Source: Baffinella frigidus
Taxonomy: Eukaryota; Cryptophyceae; Cryptomonadales; Baffinellaceae
Direction: 5' to 3'
Assembly (NCBI GenBank): GCA_026770585.1
Contig: MU646366.1
Coordinates: 989,551 to 1,012,366, forward strand
Length of the DNA: 22,816 bases
A program made the translations under genes and the position numbers. Positions 1 to 8,888 of the stretch are shown piece after piece (the first letter of the stretch is position 1; every line of letters begins with the position of its first letter). The notes under the pieces were generated by a model. It did not search any database. It was not told the DNA's origin and worked only from the letters and a program-made list of their open reading frames with translations.

Positions 1-106
1 GACGGTGGTGGCCCTTGGTGCTTCTGGTCGGAAACGGTGTGTGTGGGGGGGGGGGGCGGGAGCTCTCTCCAGTGGTGGCGCTGACGGTGTGTGGTGTGTT
101 TCGCAG

Positions 107-1276
107 GAGCTGTCGCCGGTGGTGACGCTGGTGCCGGACATGATGATCCCGATGGCTGTCTCTGCCATTCGCCGCTCCATCATTAACCAGGTTCCCCCTC
201 TACCATTTGAGACCCTCCATCTACAGTTCAGAGCACCTTCCAGGCTGCGGGCAGGAGGGGTTCTAAAAACGAATACACATATTAGTCATTGGGCAACGAA
301 TCGTCCCTGCTGTGCAGGGACAATCAGGCGTGTACGTGACCACCGTGGTCGCGGGATCAGACATGGGCTGCGAAGAGAAAAAAACGCTGAGAGAGACGAG
401 AGAGACAACACGGTTGATGATGACTGAACATGTTGTCCGCACAGCGCTCCTAACCTGAAGGTGGCGGGTGTTGACAGGCGGGGTTCGACATCAGGGACGT
501 GAATCCTCTGCAGCGCGCGCGCAACCTCCTCCTCCCGGCCCTCTTCGCGCACGCCGATCACGACGAGATGGTCCCGCTCCGACCTTCACGCCATCACACC
601 TCACAACAGACTCGATCTCGCGGGTTGCCCTGGAAGTCCCCCCATTTCAACTCCGCATGCAACCAGAGCTGTCACCGTCCCCGTTTCCAAGTGTGACGTC
701 CCGCCCGAGAGACCCCCACCATCCCGACCCTCGCTAGCCACACGGTGGACTACGAGGGTTTCATTACGGCTGGAATTCAGGGGGTGGCGTGCCCAAATTG
801 CAACAGCAAATCCTTCAAGTTAATTGAAGGCAAGTTGGCTTTTGATGAAAGGTTCGTAGTCCACCGTGTGGATGTAGTTCCTGGGGGATTCCTGAGAGAT
901 CGGGGTGGCGGCAGGTGGCGCCATACCACTCGGTGCGTCTCCACGAGGTCTACGGGGGCAACTCCACCCTCCTCCGGTACATCTCCCTCCCACCCTCTCC
1001 ACCCCGCTGCGGGGACCTCCGCCAAAACGCTTTTGCTGGCTGGGATGCGAGGCTGTGTGGTGTCGTGTGCGCAGATGCTCGCAGTGTAGGCCCAACGGCG
1101 GACGACGTTCCGTATTTGGCACAGCAGTGACGCGGGCGTTGCATGGCAGGTTTCCGGGGAACCACAACTCGTCCCGCCCGAAGTTCTTGACAGATTCGGT
1201 GCTCCACTTCTTCCGCTCTCTGCTCCGCCCTGACGACCTCGAGTCCCCCTACGAGGTCTCCCCCACCCTCTCTTGA
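107..1276 (+). CDS. Alpha/beta-hydrolase, C-terminal four exons (5' part outside window)
   Basis: Four exons join at 107-190, 478-570, 915-976 and 1150-1276 with intron phases 0, 0 and 2, giving 121 residues and a TGA stop. Each exon follows an AG acceptor (for example ttcgcag at 100-106); the donors begin GTTCCC, GTCCCG and GTACAT. The joined product reads as the end of a serine alpha/beta-hydrolase related to plant S33-like hydrolases. FDIRDVNP leads into LFAHADHDEM, which holds the catalytic acid (Asp), then PYHSVRLHEVYGG, then FPGNHNSSRPKF, which holds the catalytic His, then a helix ending in HFFRSLLRPDDLE. The nucleophile Ser would lie in exons left of the window. The phase match across the 977-1149 intron supports the model. 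The GTCCCG donor at 571 is weak, and the last 12 or so residues could be replaced by another exon. The substrate is unknown. Confidence 0.8.
738..871. mobile_element. 134-bp inverted-repeat (MITE-like) element in a hydrolase intron
   Basis: The ends are an exact 18-bp inverted repeat (CCACACGGTGGACTACGA at 738-755, its complement at 854-871). Similarity continues inward through TTTCAT after two mismatches. The element is about 134 bp, has no coding capacity of its own and lies wholly in the intron between exons 571 and 914. No clear target-site duplication is seen, so the transposon superfamily is not assigned. It could also be a chance or structural hairpin, but an 18-bp perfect match is unlikely by chance. 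Confidence 0.6.
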
Positions 1277-2135
1277 GATATGTCGCCCCCCCCCCCCTGT
1301 GTCTGGCGCGGACCAGGCCGGTTTGCCCCCCCTCCCTGTCCTCTCCCTGTCCTTCCCGAGGCAGGCCTGTCCTCGCATCGGTCGTCAGATTGGAGGGCAC
1401 ACAGTCAAGTGACGCTGCCGGGCGGCATGCGCCTGCCTGAAAACTTGACTGACCCCCTCCCTCCCTCCCTGCCGCCCTGCCTCCGTGCCTCCCTGTCTTG
1501 CTGTCTCCCCCCCTCCCAGCGTGGAGCAGGTAGCTGAGACGGCGCGGGTGTGGCGTGACGCACCGGTCTCCCTGCTGCCCTGTCTTCCTGCCTCTCTGCC
1601 TCCATGCCAGTAGCAGCAAGCTGAGACAGCGTGGGTGTGGTGCAGGGGCTGGTATACCACAAGGCCACGCAGCAGCGCGTTCTCGGGGGGACCAGCGGGG
1701 GGGGAGGGGGGGTGCGCCCCAAGGGATTCCAGTCGAAAGGGGTCACCCAGGGGGGCGAGAAGTGCTTTCACTCGGGCCGGTGCGTCCCTGCGGTTGCCCC
1801 GAATGCTTTTGACGCGAGAAAGGGTGTGGATCGAGCAATGCCTAGCGCTGCCTCCGTTAATATGGGCTTCTCCTGAATACATTTGGATGCGCTTTGTACT
1901 GGAGCGCGTGTACGGAGTCCTGGTCCAAACGTATTATGTGGGTGTGTGGTACAAATCCGTCAATTTGGATTGAAAAATAGACTGGTCTCACCAAGCTGGT
2001 GAGCCAAAATAAAAGTGTTTGATGAGGAGCCCAGAAAAACTGGGGTAGATCTAGAATGGGTGTTGCACGTGAAGCTGTCGACACCTTCTCCAGAGATCTC
2101 ATCCGAACCAGTTTTTATAAGAAATACTCGCCGGT
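1277..2135. other. No confident gene; pyrimidine-rich and locally duplicated host DNA
   Basis: This stretch follows the hydrolase stop. It holds CCCT-rich tracts and an imperfect tandem duplication of roughly 100 bp (about 1460-1560 against 1575-1650). Both copies have a TCCCTG-rich tract followed by GCTGAGACNGCG and GGGTGTGG. Possible splice signals, such as gtgcag at 1641-1646, could mark further exons, but no translated segment is recognisable. GC content drops after about 1870. Confidence 0.4.
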
Positions 2136-2202
2136 AACGCAATTTACTACACAGATGCTTTAATAGTTACTAGTATTATCCATTTGTGTAGTAAATTTCG
2201 TT
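2136..2202. repeat. Short inverted repeat flanked by a near-direct repeat
   Basis: The arms 2136-2157 and 2181-2202 are complementary in 20 of 22 positions around a 23-base spacer (core AATTTACTACACA). Outside the arms, AAATACTCGCCGG (about 2122) and AAATACTCACCGC (about 2222) form a near-identical direct repeat. This resembles a tiny non-autonomous element with duplicated flanks, although such a flank repeat is long for a target-site duplication. Confidence 0.55.
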
Positions 2203-2463
2203 GTCGTGAAGTGTTTATCATAAATACTCACCGCGATTAGATCTCATGTGGAAGCAGATTGAAATTACACCACCTTCCACTATCTGAAGGGAGGGTTTTG
2301 TGCTATGGTGAAGCTTTGTCGTGGCTAAGATACCTGTGCGCTTTCTGAGGATAGTACAAAACTGTGTGCCAAGTTGAATCTGTTTCCGCATGAGATTCGC
2401 GCGAAGAACCAGAAAGATGTTCCCACAGTGTGCATAGGAGTGCGGCGCGGTTGGCGGGATTCT

Positions 2464-2963
2464 AACCCCCAAACACCCAAACCCTAAAACCCAAAACCTA
2501 AACCCTAGACCCTAAACCCTAAACCCTAAACCCTTAACCCTAAACCCTGAACCCTACACCCTAAACCCTAAACCCTAAACCCTAAACCATGAACACCAAA
2601 CCCTGAAACCTGAACCATGAATCCTAAACCTTGAACCCTAAACCCTAAACCCTAAACCCTAAACCCTAAACCCTAAACCCTAAACCCTAAACCCTAAACC
2701 CTAAACCCTAAACCCTAAACCCTAGACCCTGAACCCTAAACCCCAAACCCTCAACTCCAAACCTCAAACCCTACACCCATAAACCCAAACCCTGAACCCC
2801 AAACCCCAAACCCTCAACTCCAAACCTCAAACCCTACACCCATGACCCCAAACCCTAAATCCCAAACTCTAAACCCTCAACTCCAAACCTCAAACCCTAA
2901 ACCCTAAACCCTAAACCCCAAACCCTAAACCCCAAACCCTCAACCCTGAACCCCACACCCTGC
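2464..2963. repeat. Interstitial, degenerate telomeric repeat array (CCCTAAA/TTTAGGG)
   Basis: About 500 bp of CCCTAAA-type units. Roughly 12-13 consecutive perfect heptamers sit near 2636-2724, flanked on both sides by decayed variants (CCCTGAA, CCCCAAA, CCCTACA). To the right the decayed units form a higher-order repeat of about 62-64 bp (AAACCCTCAACTCCAAACCT recurs near 2745, 2807 and 2871). The strand orientation would suit a left chromosome end, but 2.4 kb of gene-bearing sequence lies further left, so this is internal. The array points to a subtelomere, an old chromosome fusion or a telomere-healing scar. Confidence 0.93.
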
Positions 2964-2999
2964 ACCAGGACGGCGGGATCGCTCTCGCTGCTGACAGCA

Positions 3000-3348
3000 A
3001 TGTGCCTCGAATGCAACGCCGAGCTCCGTGCGCTCCGCCCGCCCCCCGTGCAGAAGAGCCGCCGCTACCCGGTCAACTACGACCGTGCGGCTGCGCCGGA
3101 GAGAGTGCCGGACAGAGCGTCGGAGGTGGAGGTGCGGGAGCAGCAGCAGCAGGCACAACGGGAGGCACAACGGCAGGCGCAGCGTGAGGCGCTGCTGCAG
3201 GGGACACAGCCAGCCCAGCATCGGGAGGCGTTCCAGGTGCCTGTACGCCTATTTCTTTTTCGCACCGTGCATTTTTTTCATGCAGATCCACCCCCGCCTG
3301 TCCTGCCAAGCGGCACATGCGAAGGGACCCAGTGTAGTTGAACAGTGA
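3000..3348 (+). CDS. Tentative two-exon glutamine-rich small protein
   Basis: Exon 3000-3236 starts with MCLECNAEL (a CxxC pair), has a basic segment, and then a Gln/Arg/Glu-rich helix (REQQQQAQREAQRQAQREAL) likely to form a coiled coil. A short intron, 3237-3285, begins GTGCCT and ends in a strong T-rich tract plus CATGCAG. Exon 3286-3348 then adds 20 residues to a TGA stop, giving about 99 residues. An AG (ctgacag) just before the ATG could instead be an acceptor from an upstream exon. It sits beside the telomeric array. No family is recognised, and this may be a subtelomeric gene fragment. Confidence 0.35.
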
Positions 3349-4577
3349 CGTCCAAGAAGGATCTCGAGGCTTTGTGTGCACCAGGTGCGGTGCGTCTCAA
3401 GAGCGGCAGATGGCTCAAGAAGGATGTTGCCCTTGGCTGAATAGCATGGGTGCCCTGGCAGGAGCCCCCACGCGAAGCGGACCACGGGCGCAACGGGAAC
3501 ACCTGGCAGGGCGACCACCTGCGCGAGGGGGGCGCGTCGGTTGCTGGGGCGGGGGGCGGGGAGGGGGGGGGGTGCCTCATGTGTGAGGGCGGGGAGGAGG
3601 TGGGCGCTTCGGCGCGTGAGGCGGTCGGGGAATGGGGGGCGGTGGGTGGCGTGGCGGACGGGCGAGAGGAGTCGTGTTTGGTGGGCGGAAGCGCTGTTGA
3701 CTCTCCGGGGAAACGCCGCGGCCGACGGAGGGGTGATGAGGCGCGCGAGGGGGGGAGCGCGGCGGCGGCGAGGCTGGGGGGCGAACCGCGCGCGGAGGGT
3801 CTTGTCGGTGGGGAGGTTGGCACGGACGGAGGGGGGGGTGAGACGCGTGGGAAGGGGGAGGGGGAAGAGGGGGAGGAGGATGAAGGGGTCGCTTGGGGGC
3901 AGTGGGGGGACGGCGGGGGGAGTGGGGATACTGCGGGCATCTCGTTCCAGCTGAGCAACATTTCGATGGAGGGTGGCGGGTCGAGAGCCGGCAAGGCGCT
4001 GCAAGTTGATTAACGTGCGGGTTTGACTCAAGTCGGACGTACTGTTCCTTAGATCTCCGGCCAGCGGGTGAGAGAGATTGGAGAGTGGGGGGCGTGGCAC
4101 GTGGAGTGTCGGTTGTGGCTGTGCAAACCTGGGTTTGCACGCGCGGCAGCGTCTTGGAAAGCAGGAGACATGCGTGGCGTTAAATACAGCAATGCATCAA
4201 ATGGTGTGGCGTGTGTCTCTCTTTTCACAGAGGGCTCCATTTGGGAGCGTGTTGCACTATCTGAACGAAAATAGTTTTTGCTCACAAAGTTTCTTGACCT
4301 AGCGTCTGCGGTCGGCAAAAGAACGAAAGAGCCGAGCTCCCAAGCATGTTACTTACAAAAAATCATGCCATGCGCCGGGAGAGTCAGAAAATTACATTTT
4401 GACATTTGTATTCACCCGTGCAGTACACCTGTACCAACTGATCCCAGTTGATCTAATCGCACAAACCTCTCGGCCCCCGTCTCTCTCCCACTCTCTCCTA
4501 CTCTCTCCCGCGAGGCAGACTCCGCGCGTGCTACATGACATGTAGTCGCTCGAAGGCTACGCGGCTTTGCTCTTAGG
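3349..4577. other. No confident gene; strongly G-rich DNA with long purine tracts
   Basis: The plus strand is G-rich with many GGGGG runs (for example 3546-3571 and 3827-3950). Long open frames exist on both strands, but their translations are low-complexity (Pro/Ser/Arg on minus, Gly/Glu/Arg on plus) and are what a G-skewed stretch gives by default. A short segment at 3346-3436 translates without low complexity and might be an exon, but nothing recognisable joins to it. From about 4040 the composition becomes more balanced, with no gene seen. Confidence 0.4.
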
Positions 4578-4802
4578 CTACGCGGCTTCGCTCTTCTCTT
4601 CGGGTTCAGCCTTGACCTTCTCAGCGCTCTTCTCTTCTGGCTGAGCCTTGGCCTTGCCAGCGCCCTTCTCCTCGGGCTCAGGCTTGACCTTGGCTGCGGC
4701 CTTGCTCCCGGACGCGTGATCGGATCCGCCCGATGATTTCCGTGACGATCCCTTCCCCTTCTCCCTGGTCCAGTGATGCGCCAGCGTCAACACACGTGCC
4801 AC
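4578..4802 (-). CDS. Tentative Lys/Glu/Ala-rich C-terminal exon
   Basis: The minus-strand frame ends in three imperfect repeats of about 12-13 residues of the form KVKxEPEEKxx. These repeats are highly charged and would be intrinsically disordered, like tails of chromatin or stress-associated proteins. An acceptor-like CACTGGACCAG suggests the true exon may begin at 4764 rather than at the ATG at 4802. A possible upstream exon of the same gene is the minus-strand segment 5089-5168, which is flanked by GTGTGCAG and a GTGCCC donor. Just past the stop, a segment of about 18 bp (ctacgcggcttngctctt) is duplicated. Function unknown. Confidence 0.35.
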   Translation of the reverse strand: MARVLTLAHHWTREKGKGSSRKSSGGSDHASGSKAAAKVKPEPEEKGAGKAKAQPEEKSAEKVKAEPEEKSEAA

Positions 4803-4880
4803 CTATCACAGAGCATCAACAACTTCCCTGCTCAGTGAAACAGGTCCCAGGAGGGCCAGGAGCGCAGCTGGTTCAAGCAA

Positions 4881-4919
4881 GTCTGTCGCAACAGTTGGAA
4901 GTCTGTCGCAACAGTTGGC
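4881..4919. repeat. 20-bp direct tandem duplication
   Basis: AAGTCTGTCGCAACAGTTGG occurs twice in succession. It is a recent small duplication in noncoding DNA with no visible function. Confidence 0.8.
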
Positions 4920-5339
4920 ATACATCACGCGGGAAACACTCTGCGGTCCATCCCCTCGCTTCAACTGCCAAAAACATAAGCCTTCACACGCATCCTCTAC
5001 GAGAGGAAACATCCGGGTGCGCGGGGGGTGATAAGGCCAGGTGGTGACACGGTCGGTGAGGGTGGGGGGAGGTGGGGGGGGCACTTTGCGGCCGCAGCGG
5101 CAAGCCACGGTGAGGCCTTGGTGCCGTCCGGCGACTTGCATCCCTTCACCGCGGATGAGCACTCCTGCACACCGCACTCGAGTTACCGAATTGCGGGGAC
5201 TGCTGCTCGACTCGTGTTGCGGAAATTCCGGGGGGGAGGGTCCTGAGGTGAGACGTGCGTCGGATATGGAGCAAGGCAGATGCAGAGGAGCTTCGTGGGG
5301 GGGGGGTCGGGGGCGGGGCTGAGCGCAGGAGGCTTTTGG

Positions 5340-5388
5340 GGTTTAGGGTTCAGAGTTCAGGGTTTCGAATTGAGGGTTTAGGGCGCAG
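5340..5388. repeat. Short degenerate telomere-like tract (TTTAGGG orientation)
   Basis: GTTTAGGGTTCAGAGTTCAG is followed by GGTTT and GGGTTTAGGG. This is a decayed telomeric motif in the orientation opposite to the 2464-2963 array. It overlaps the 3' end of the minus-strand eIF4E gene, whose TAA stop (5378-5380) is the TAA of a CCCTAAACCC unit. It may be a fragment left by telomere-primed repair. Confidence 0.7.
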
Positions 5389-6767
5389 GCGGCACCTTGT
5401 ACTCCATGGTGTTGTGGTGGTCGAGGTGCTTCCCGAGGAGGTCCTTGAGCAAATTGCCGATCTTGCGCGCGACCCCCATCCCCCCCGAGTTGTCGCGGTT
5501 CCATACCTGCGGTTGCCCCGACCGTTTACAACCACGAATCTCAGAAGTGGGAGAGAACCAGGCGGGGGGACTTGAGGGCATGCCGAGGGGCAGCAAGTGG
5601 CGCCCAGGAGGTGCTGCAGCCCCAACAGCTCCCGGACGAGCCAAGAGTGAGAGTCAGGCACACTCGCCCCAGGCAACGCACCGGGAGGCGGCGAACGCTG
5701 GCGGGATGCAAGGGAGGTGGGGCACCTGGAGGACGTCTTCGGTTGTCTTGATGCCCACCACGATGCCGATCACCTGCAACACGGTTTGCCATCATCAGAC
5801 GACTATCCAAACTCCGAGATGCAACACGTGTTTGCCAACGTCACGCCCAGATTTCACCAGTCCTTTGCACCCAGGGGGGGGGTCCAACCCCGGTGACGCA
5901 CTGCCGCATTAAATCAGGTTGGTGTCTGGCATATTCGCATGCAGTTCTAGCATCCTTGCATCATGAAACCATGCAAACTCGTAGCTGCAACAGCAGATCT
6001 GCGCTGCAACAGCGCTGCAACAGCGCTGAAGAAAGAAAGGTTGCCAACGGCAACGCCGACCGGGAAAGGGAGAAGCAGTGATGGCGAGGAGGGTCAAGAG
6101 GAAGGGGGGGGGGGAGGGCTCACGTCAGGGTCTTCGAAGAACTCGCCGACGGTGGCGAAGAGAAGCTCCTCCCAGCACTTGGCGAGCGTTGGGCTGCTCT
6201 TGTGCTGCTTGCCCTGCCGCCCGTGCCCACCACACTCAGCCGCGCTGCCACCCACACGTCATCCGGAAAGGGAAACGGTGGAGATAAGGAGATGGTTCAA
6301 AAAAAAAATGAGCGCGGGAGATGGGTTTAGGATTTGGGGATTGACCTGCTTCTTGAAGCGGACGATCCAGGAACCGCCCGTCGGACACGCCTCCCACATT
6401 GGCAGCACCCCTTCGCGGAACACTGCCGCACACGACCGGGATATCGTCAGGCACGAGGCATCCTGGTGCGTCGAATGCAAGTCATTGCAACAGTTTGAAT
6501 ATCGCGGAGTGGAGGAAGGAGGGGAATACCGCGGTAGTGGGACATATGGTGGAGGTGGTTGGGTCTTGAGAGCGAGGTGTACATGCTCCAGAACTCCTCG
6601 ACCGTGCGGAACGACCCCAGGTTCTTGAGATGGTCCGAGTAGTCTGTGGCACCCATCCTCCCCTGATCCCACCAGACTGACCACGCGCTCTCCAACATGT
6701 GGTGCCCTTCCTTGTAGCTTGGGTGCCGCATCACGCCGTCCCCCGCGTCCACCGTCATCGCCTCCAT
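5378..6767 (-). CDS. Class II eIF4E (4EHP/nCBP-type cap-binding protein), five exons
   Basis: Minus-strand exons are 6767-6530, 6422-6346, 6213-6124, 5773-5726 and 5506-5378, with phases 1, 0, 0, 0, giving 193 residues. Cap-binding landmarks in order are LESAWSVWW, DYSDHLKNLGSF (Tyr where eIF4E1 has Trp56, as in 4EHP), TVEEFWSMY (Trp73 equivalent), FREGVLPMWEA (Trp102 and Glu103 equivalents), GGSWIVRFKKQ, CWEELLFATVGEFF, VIGIVVGIKTTEDVLQVWNRD (Trp166 equivalent) and NTMEYK. Class II members bind the mRNA cap and in animals repress translation. The start ATG at 6767 directly follows a GGGGGCAG acceptor-like sequence, so a short upstream exon is possible. Most donors are non-optimal (GTATTC, GTCAAT, GTGAGC, GTGCCC), but every junction keeps frame and aligns with the family. 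The reading ends in a telomere-like tract that supplies the stop, so the C-terminus is shorter than in human 4EHP. Confidence 0.9.
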
Positions 6768-7140
6768 CTGCCCCCGCACGCACCACAGGCATCGGTCAGC
6801 AGTAAGCAAAGCACAGGCCCGTCGGTTCAGCTCCTAGGCACATCACACCGCAACAAGGGATAGGCTGCAACAGCACCAGCGCCGCCGGGAGTCACGGACC
6901 TGAGCAGTCGCAACCTCTGTCATCATGTGTCCTCTTCTGCCGCTCTGTGTCTCCGTGCCCCTCTTTCTGTCGTGTGTCTTCGAACTAGTCGCAACGTATC
7001 TGTGAGATTCAAAAAGGAGGGAAAACTGGAGGCCAGGGGGCTTCATCTATACAATTGGAGTTGTAAATACCCCGTACCAGCTGGGTTATATTTAGCACGT
7101 TTTTCGAGTTTTTTCTTTCATTTTGACCAGTTTGAGGTTT
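6768..7140. other. No gene seen; presumed upstream region of the eIF4E gene
   Basis: This is moderate-GC DNA between the eIF4E start and the repeat-rich block. No translated segment or RNA gene is recognisable. A short N-terminal exon or 5' leader of eIF4E may lie here. Confidence 0.3.
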
Positions 7141-7180
7141 ATGGAGCTCCATAAGCTCCATAAGCTCCATAAGCTCCATG
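7141..7180. repeat. 9-bp tandem repeat (AGCTCCATA)
   Basis: The unit AGCTCCATA occurs about four times in a row at 7145-7179, and the tract is bounded by ATGGAGCTCC and CTCCATGG. It is a minisatellite with no coding sense. Confidence 0.85.
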
Positions 7181-7284
7181 GTGCTTTAGATCCTAGTTAC
7201 CCCAAAACACCCGCACGGGGATCGAGGTATAATCTACTTGGCTCGCTAGCTCTGGCTGGTGCTGTCTGGGCCGAGCCGGCTCTG

Positions 7285-7590
7285 CCACTGGCAGGAGGAA
7301 TCCGCTGGTGCGCTCCGCTGCTGGCAGGAAGCCGCTGGTGCAGAGCTCTCCGGGCAGGATTGCTCCTCAGAGTCACGTATCAGGACCTCCCTATTAGGGA
7401 GTATGAGCGCTAAAGCACTAAACGAAACGCGCTCCTCAGAGTCACGTATTAGGACCTCCTTGTTAGGAAGTCCAACGGCTAACGCCCTGAACGAAACGTG
7501 CTTCTCAGAGTCACGTATTGCAGAACAGTTTGCAGGAATCCGCCGGTGCGGAGCGCTGCTGGCAGCAATCAATTGGTGCGGAGCTGGGCC
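7285..7590. repeat. Nested ~30-bp and 69-bp direct repeats, first block
   Basis: A 69-bp unit begins at 7363, 7432 and 7501 (CTCCTCAGAGTCACGTAT as its start). Each full copy contains a small palindrome such as CTCCCTATTAGGGAG and ends in AACGAAACG. Around it, a ~30-bp unit (CTGGCAGGAAnCCGCTGGTG) recurs near 7288, 7321, 7528 and 7559. No open frame of sense spans the block. Confidence 0.8.
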
Positions 7591-7629
7591 GGGTTTTACT
7601 AGGAATGGCAGGTTGCGTCTGTCTGTCAG

Positions 7630-7824
7630 TCGGTAGGAGGTAGGTAGGTAGGTTAGTAGGTAGGTAGGTAGGTAGGTAGGTAGGTAGGTAGGTAGGTAGG
7701 TAGGTAGGTAGGTAGGTTGGTAGGTAGGTAGGTGGGTAGGTAGGTAGGTAGGTAGGTAGGTAGGGTAGGATAGGTGGGTGGCTAGGTAGGTAGGTAGGAG
7801 GTAGGTAGGTAGGAAGGTAGTAGT
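7630..7824. repeat. GGTA tetranucleotide microsatellite
   Basis: About 195 bp of GGTA/TAGG repeats with a few interruptions (GGTTGG, GGTGGG, GGATAG). The minus-strand frames that read Leu-Pro-Thr-Tyr repeatedly across it are products of the microsatellite, not genes. Confidence 0.97.
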
Positions 7825-7894
7825 AACGCTGCTGGGACCTACACACACTCCCGGATACCTCGTCAGCAGAGGATGAAGGTACTCTGTGCCACGA

Positions 7895-8045
7895 GATAGG
7901 AGCTCCCTATCAGGGATTACAAGGGCTAACGCCCAAATCGAAACTTGCTCCTCGGAGTCACGTATTAGGACCTCCCTATTATGGGAGTCCGAGGGAAAAC
8001 GACATGAAAGAGAAAAACGAAACGTGTTCCCAGATTCACGTATTG
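7895..8045. repeat. Second block of the 69-bp repeat family
   Basis: Diverged copies begin near 7948 (CTCCTCGGAGTCACGTATTA) and 8025, and a 5'-truncated copy lies at about 7898-7947. They share the stem CTCCCTATTAnGGGAG and the GCTAACGCCC and CGAAACGTG segments with the block at 7363-7570. The two blocks flank the GGTA microsatellite. Confidence 0.75.
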
Positions 8046-8544
8046 TTGTAACCAATACCGTAACCGTTACGGTGGGCCACGGCCCGAGACAACACCTTCA
8101 AAACCCCCGTATTCCCTGCCAAAATGAACCCGCTTCAGGTAGATACACGAATCTGAGGTAGTGACCGTAAACTTAATCGCGACTTGATTTGTGGCGACTT
8201 CGTGTGATATGTCACCCACCCTGAACCCAGGGGGTGTACTCACAATGGGTGCGTCGATATATGCACACGCTGGTGAATGCAACGTAAAAAATGCAATAAT
8301 GCAAAGTGACCACATTCTGTTATGAACAGAACCACTTCGCATTGTATCCGAGGCGGAGGTCATGCAATTTATATATGCCACACATGATATACCACCCATG
8401 TGTCTTCGTGAAACGTTCGGTGTTTTCATGGGAAATTCTAGCGTCTTCACTGGCACTGACAACAAGAACTAATAATATTTCACGTATGTAGATGTGTCTG
8501 AACAAATAAAGTTATCTTACACCTTGAGTCTCATATGTTTGCTT
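8046..8544. other. No confident gene
   Basis: The stretch has mixed composition. A near-palindrome, ACCGTAACCGTTACGGT, lies at about 8057-8073. A plus-strand AATAAA lies near 8504. The longest open frame (minus strand, 8067-8465) has no recognisable domain and crosses the palindrome. Confidence 0.35.
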
Positions 8545-8700
8545 CCTTGACTCAAATGGATGCACGTGCGGCGCTAGCATGTCTCTTGTTTTTATTGCCT
8601 TGACTCAAATGGATGCACGTGCGGCGCTAGCATGTCTCTTGTTTTTTTTGCCTTGACTCAAATGGATGCACGCAATTCTGGTGTATTTGCTGTCTTTACT
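8545..8700. repeat. 53-bp tandem repeat, about 2.8 copies
   Basis: Copies start at 8545, 8598 and 8651 with CCTTGACTCAAATGGATGCA. The first two are nearly identical and the third diverges after about 30 bp. The array lies downstream of the minus-strand RING/TRAF gene. Confidence 0.93.
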
Positions 8701-8728
8701 CAGAAGGTGCACACATAGCGCTATTGAG

Positions 8729-8863
8729 CCCTGTTGCCATATGGGTCTTATTGTGGTACCAATTTCCACGGACCTACACACGCGGCTCTAGCAACCCCTG
8801 TTGCCATACGGGTCTTATTGTGGTGCCAATTCCCACGGACCTACACACGCGGCGCTAGTATGC
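8729..8863. repeat. 67-bp tandem duplication
   Basis: Two copies start at 8729 and 8796 (CCCTGTTGCCATANGGGTCT and onward) and differ at only a few positions. Their ends share CGGCGCTAG with the neighbouring 53-bp repeat, so the arrays are partly related. Confidence 0.93.
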
Positions 8864-8888
8864 CTAGATACCCACAGTCGCCCAACTT

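Noticed and set aside
2440-2470. tRNA T-arm-like sequence on the minus strand (GGTTAGAATCCCGCC)
   Set aside because: Upstream bases are telomeric repeat and no acceptor, D or anticodon arms can be formed.
2464-2963. A true chromosome end
   Set aside because: Genes and ordinary sequence continue for 2.4 kb to the left, so the array is internal in this window.
3249-4140. Long minus-strand Pro/Ser/Arg-rich frames and plus-strand Gly/Glu-rich frames
   Set aside because: They are low-complexity products of strongly G-skewed DNA with overlapping frames on both strands and no recognisable motif.
7511-8055. Minus-strand frames reading Leu-Pro-Thr-Tyr repeats
   Set aside because: They are translations of the GGTA microsatellite and have no domain outside it.
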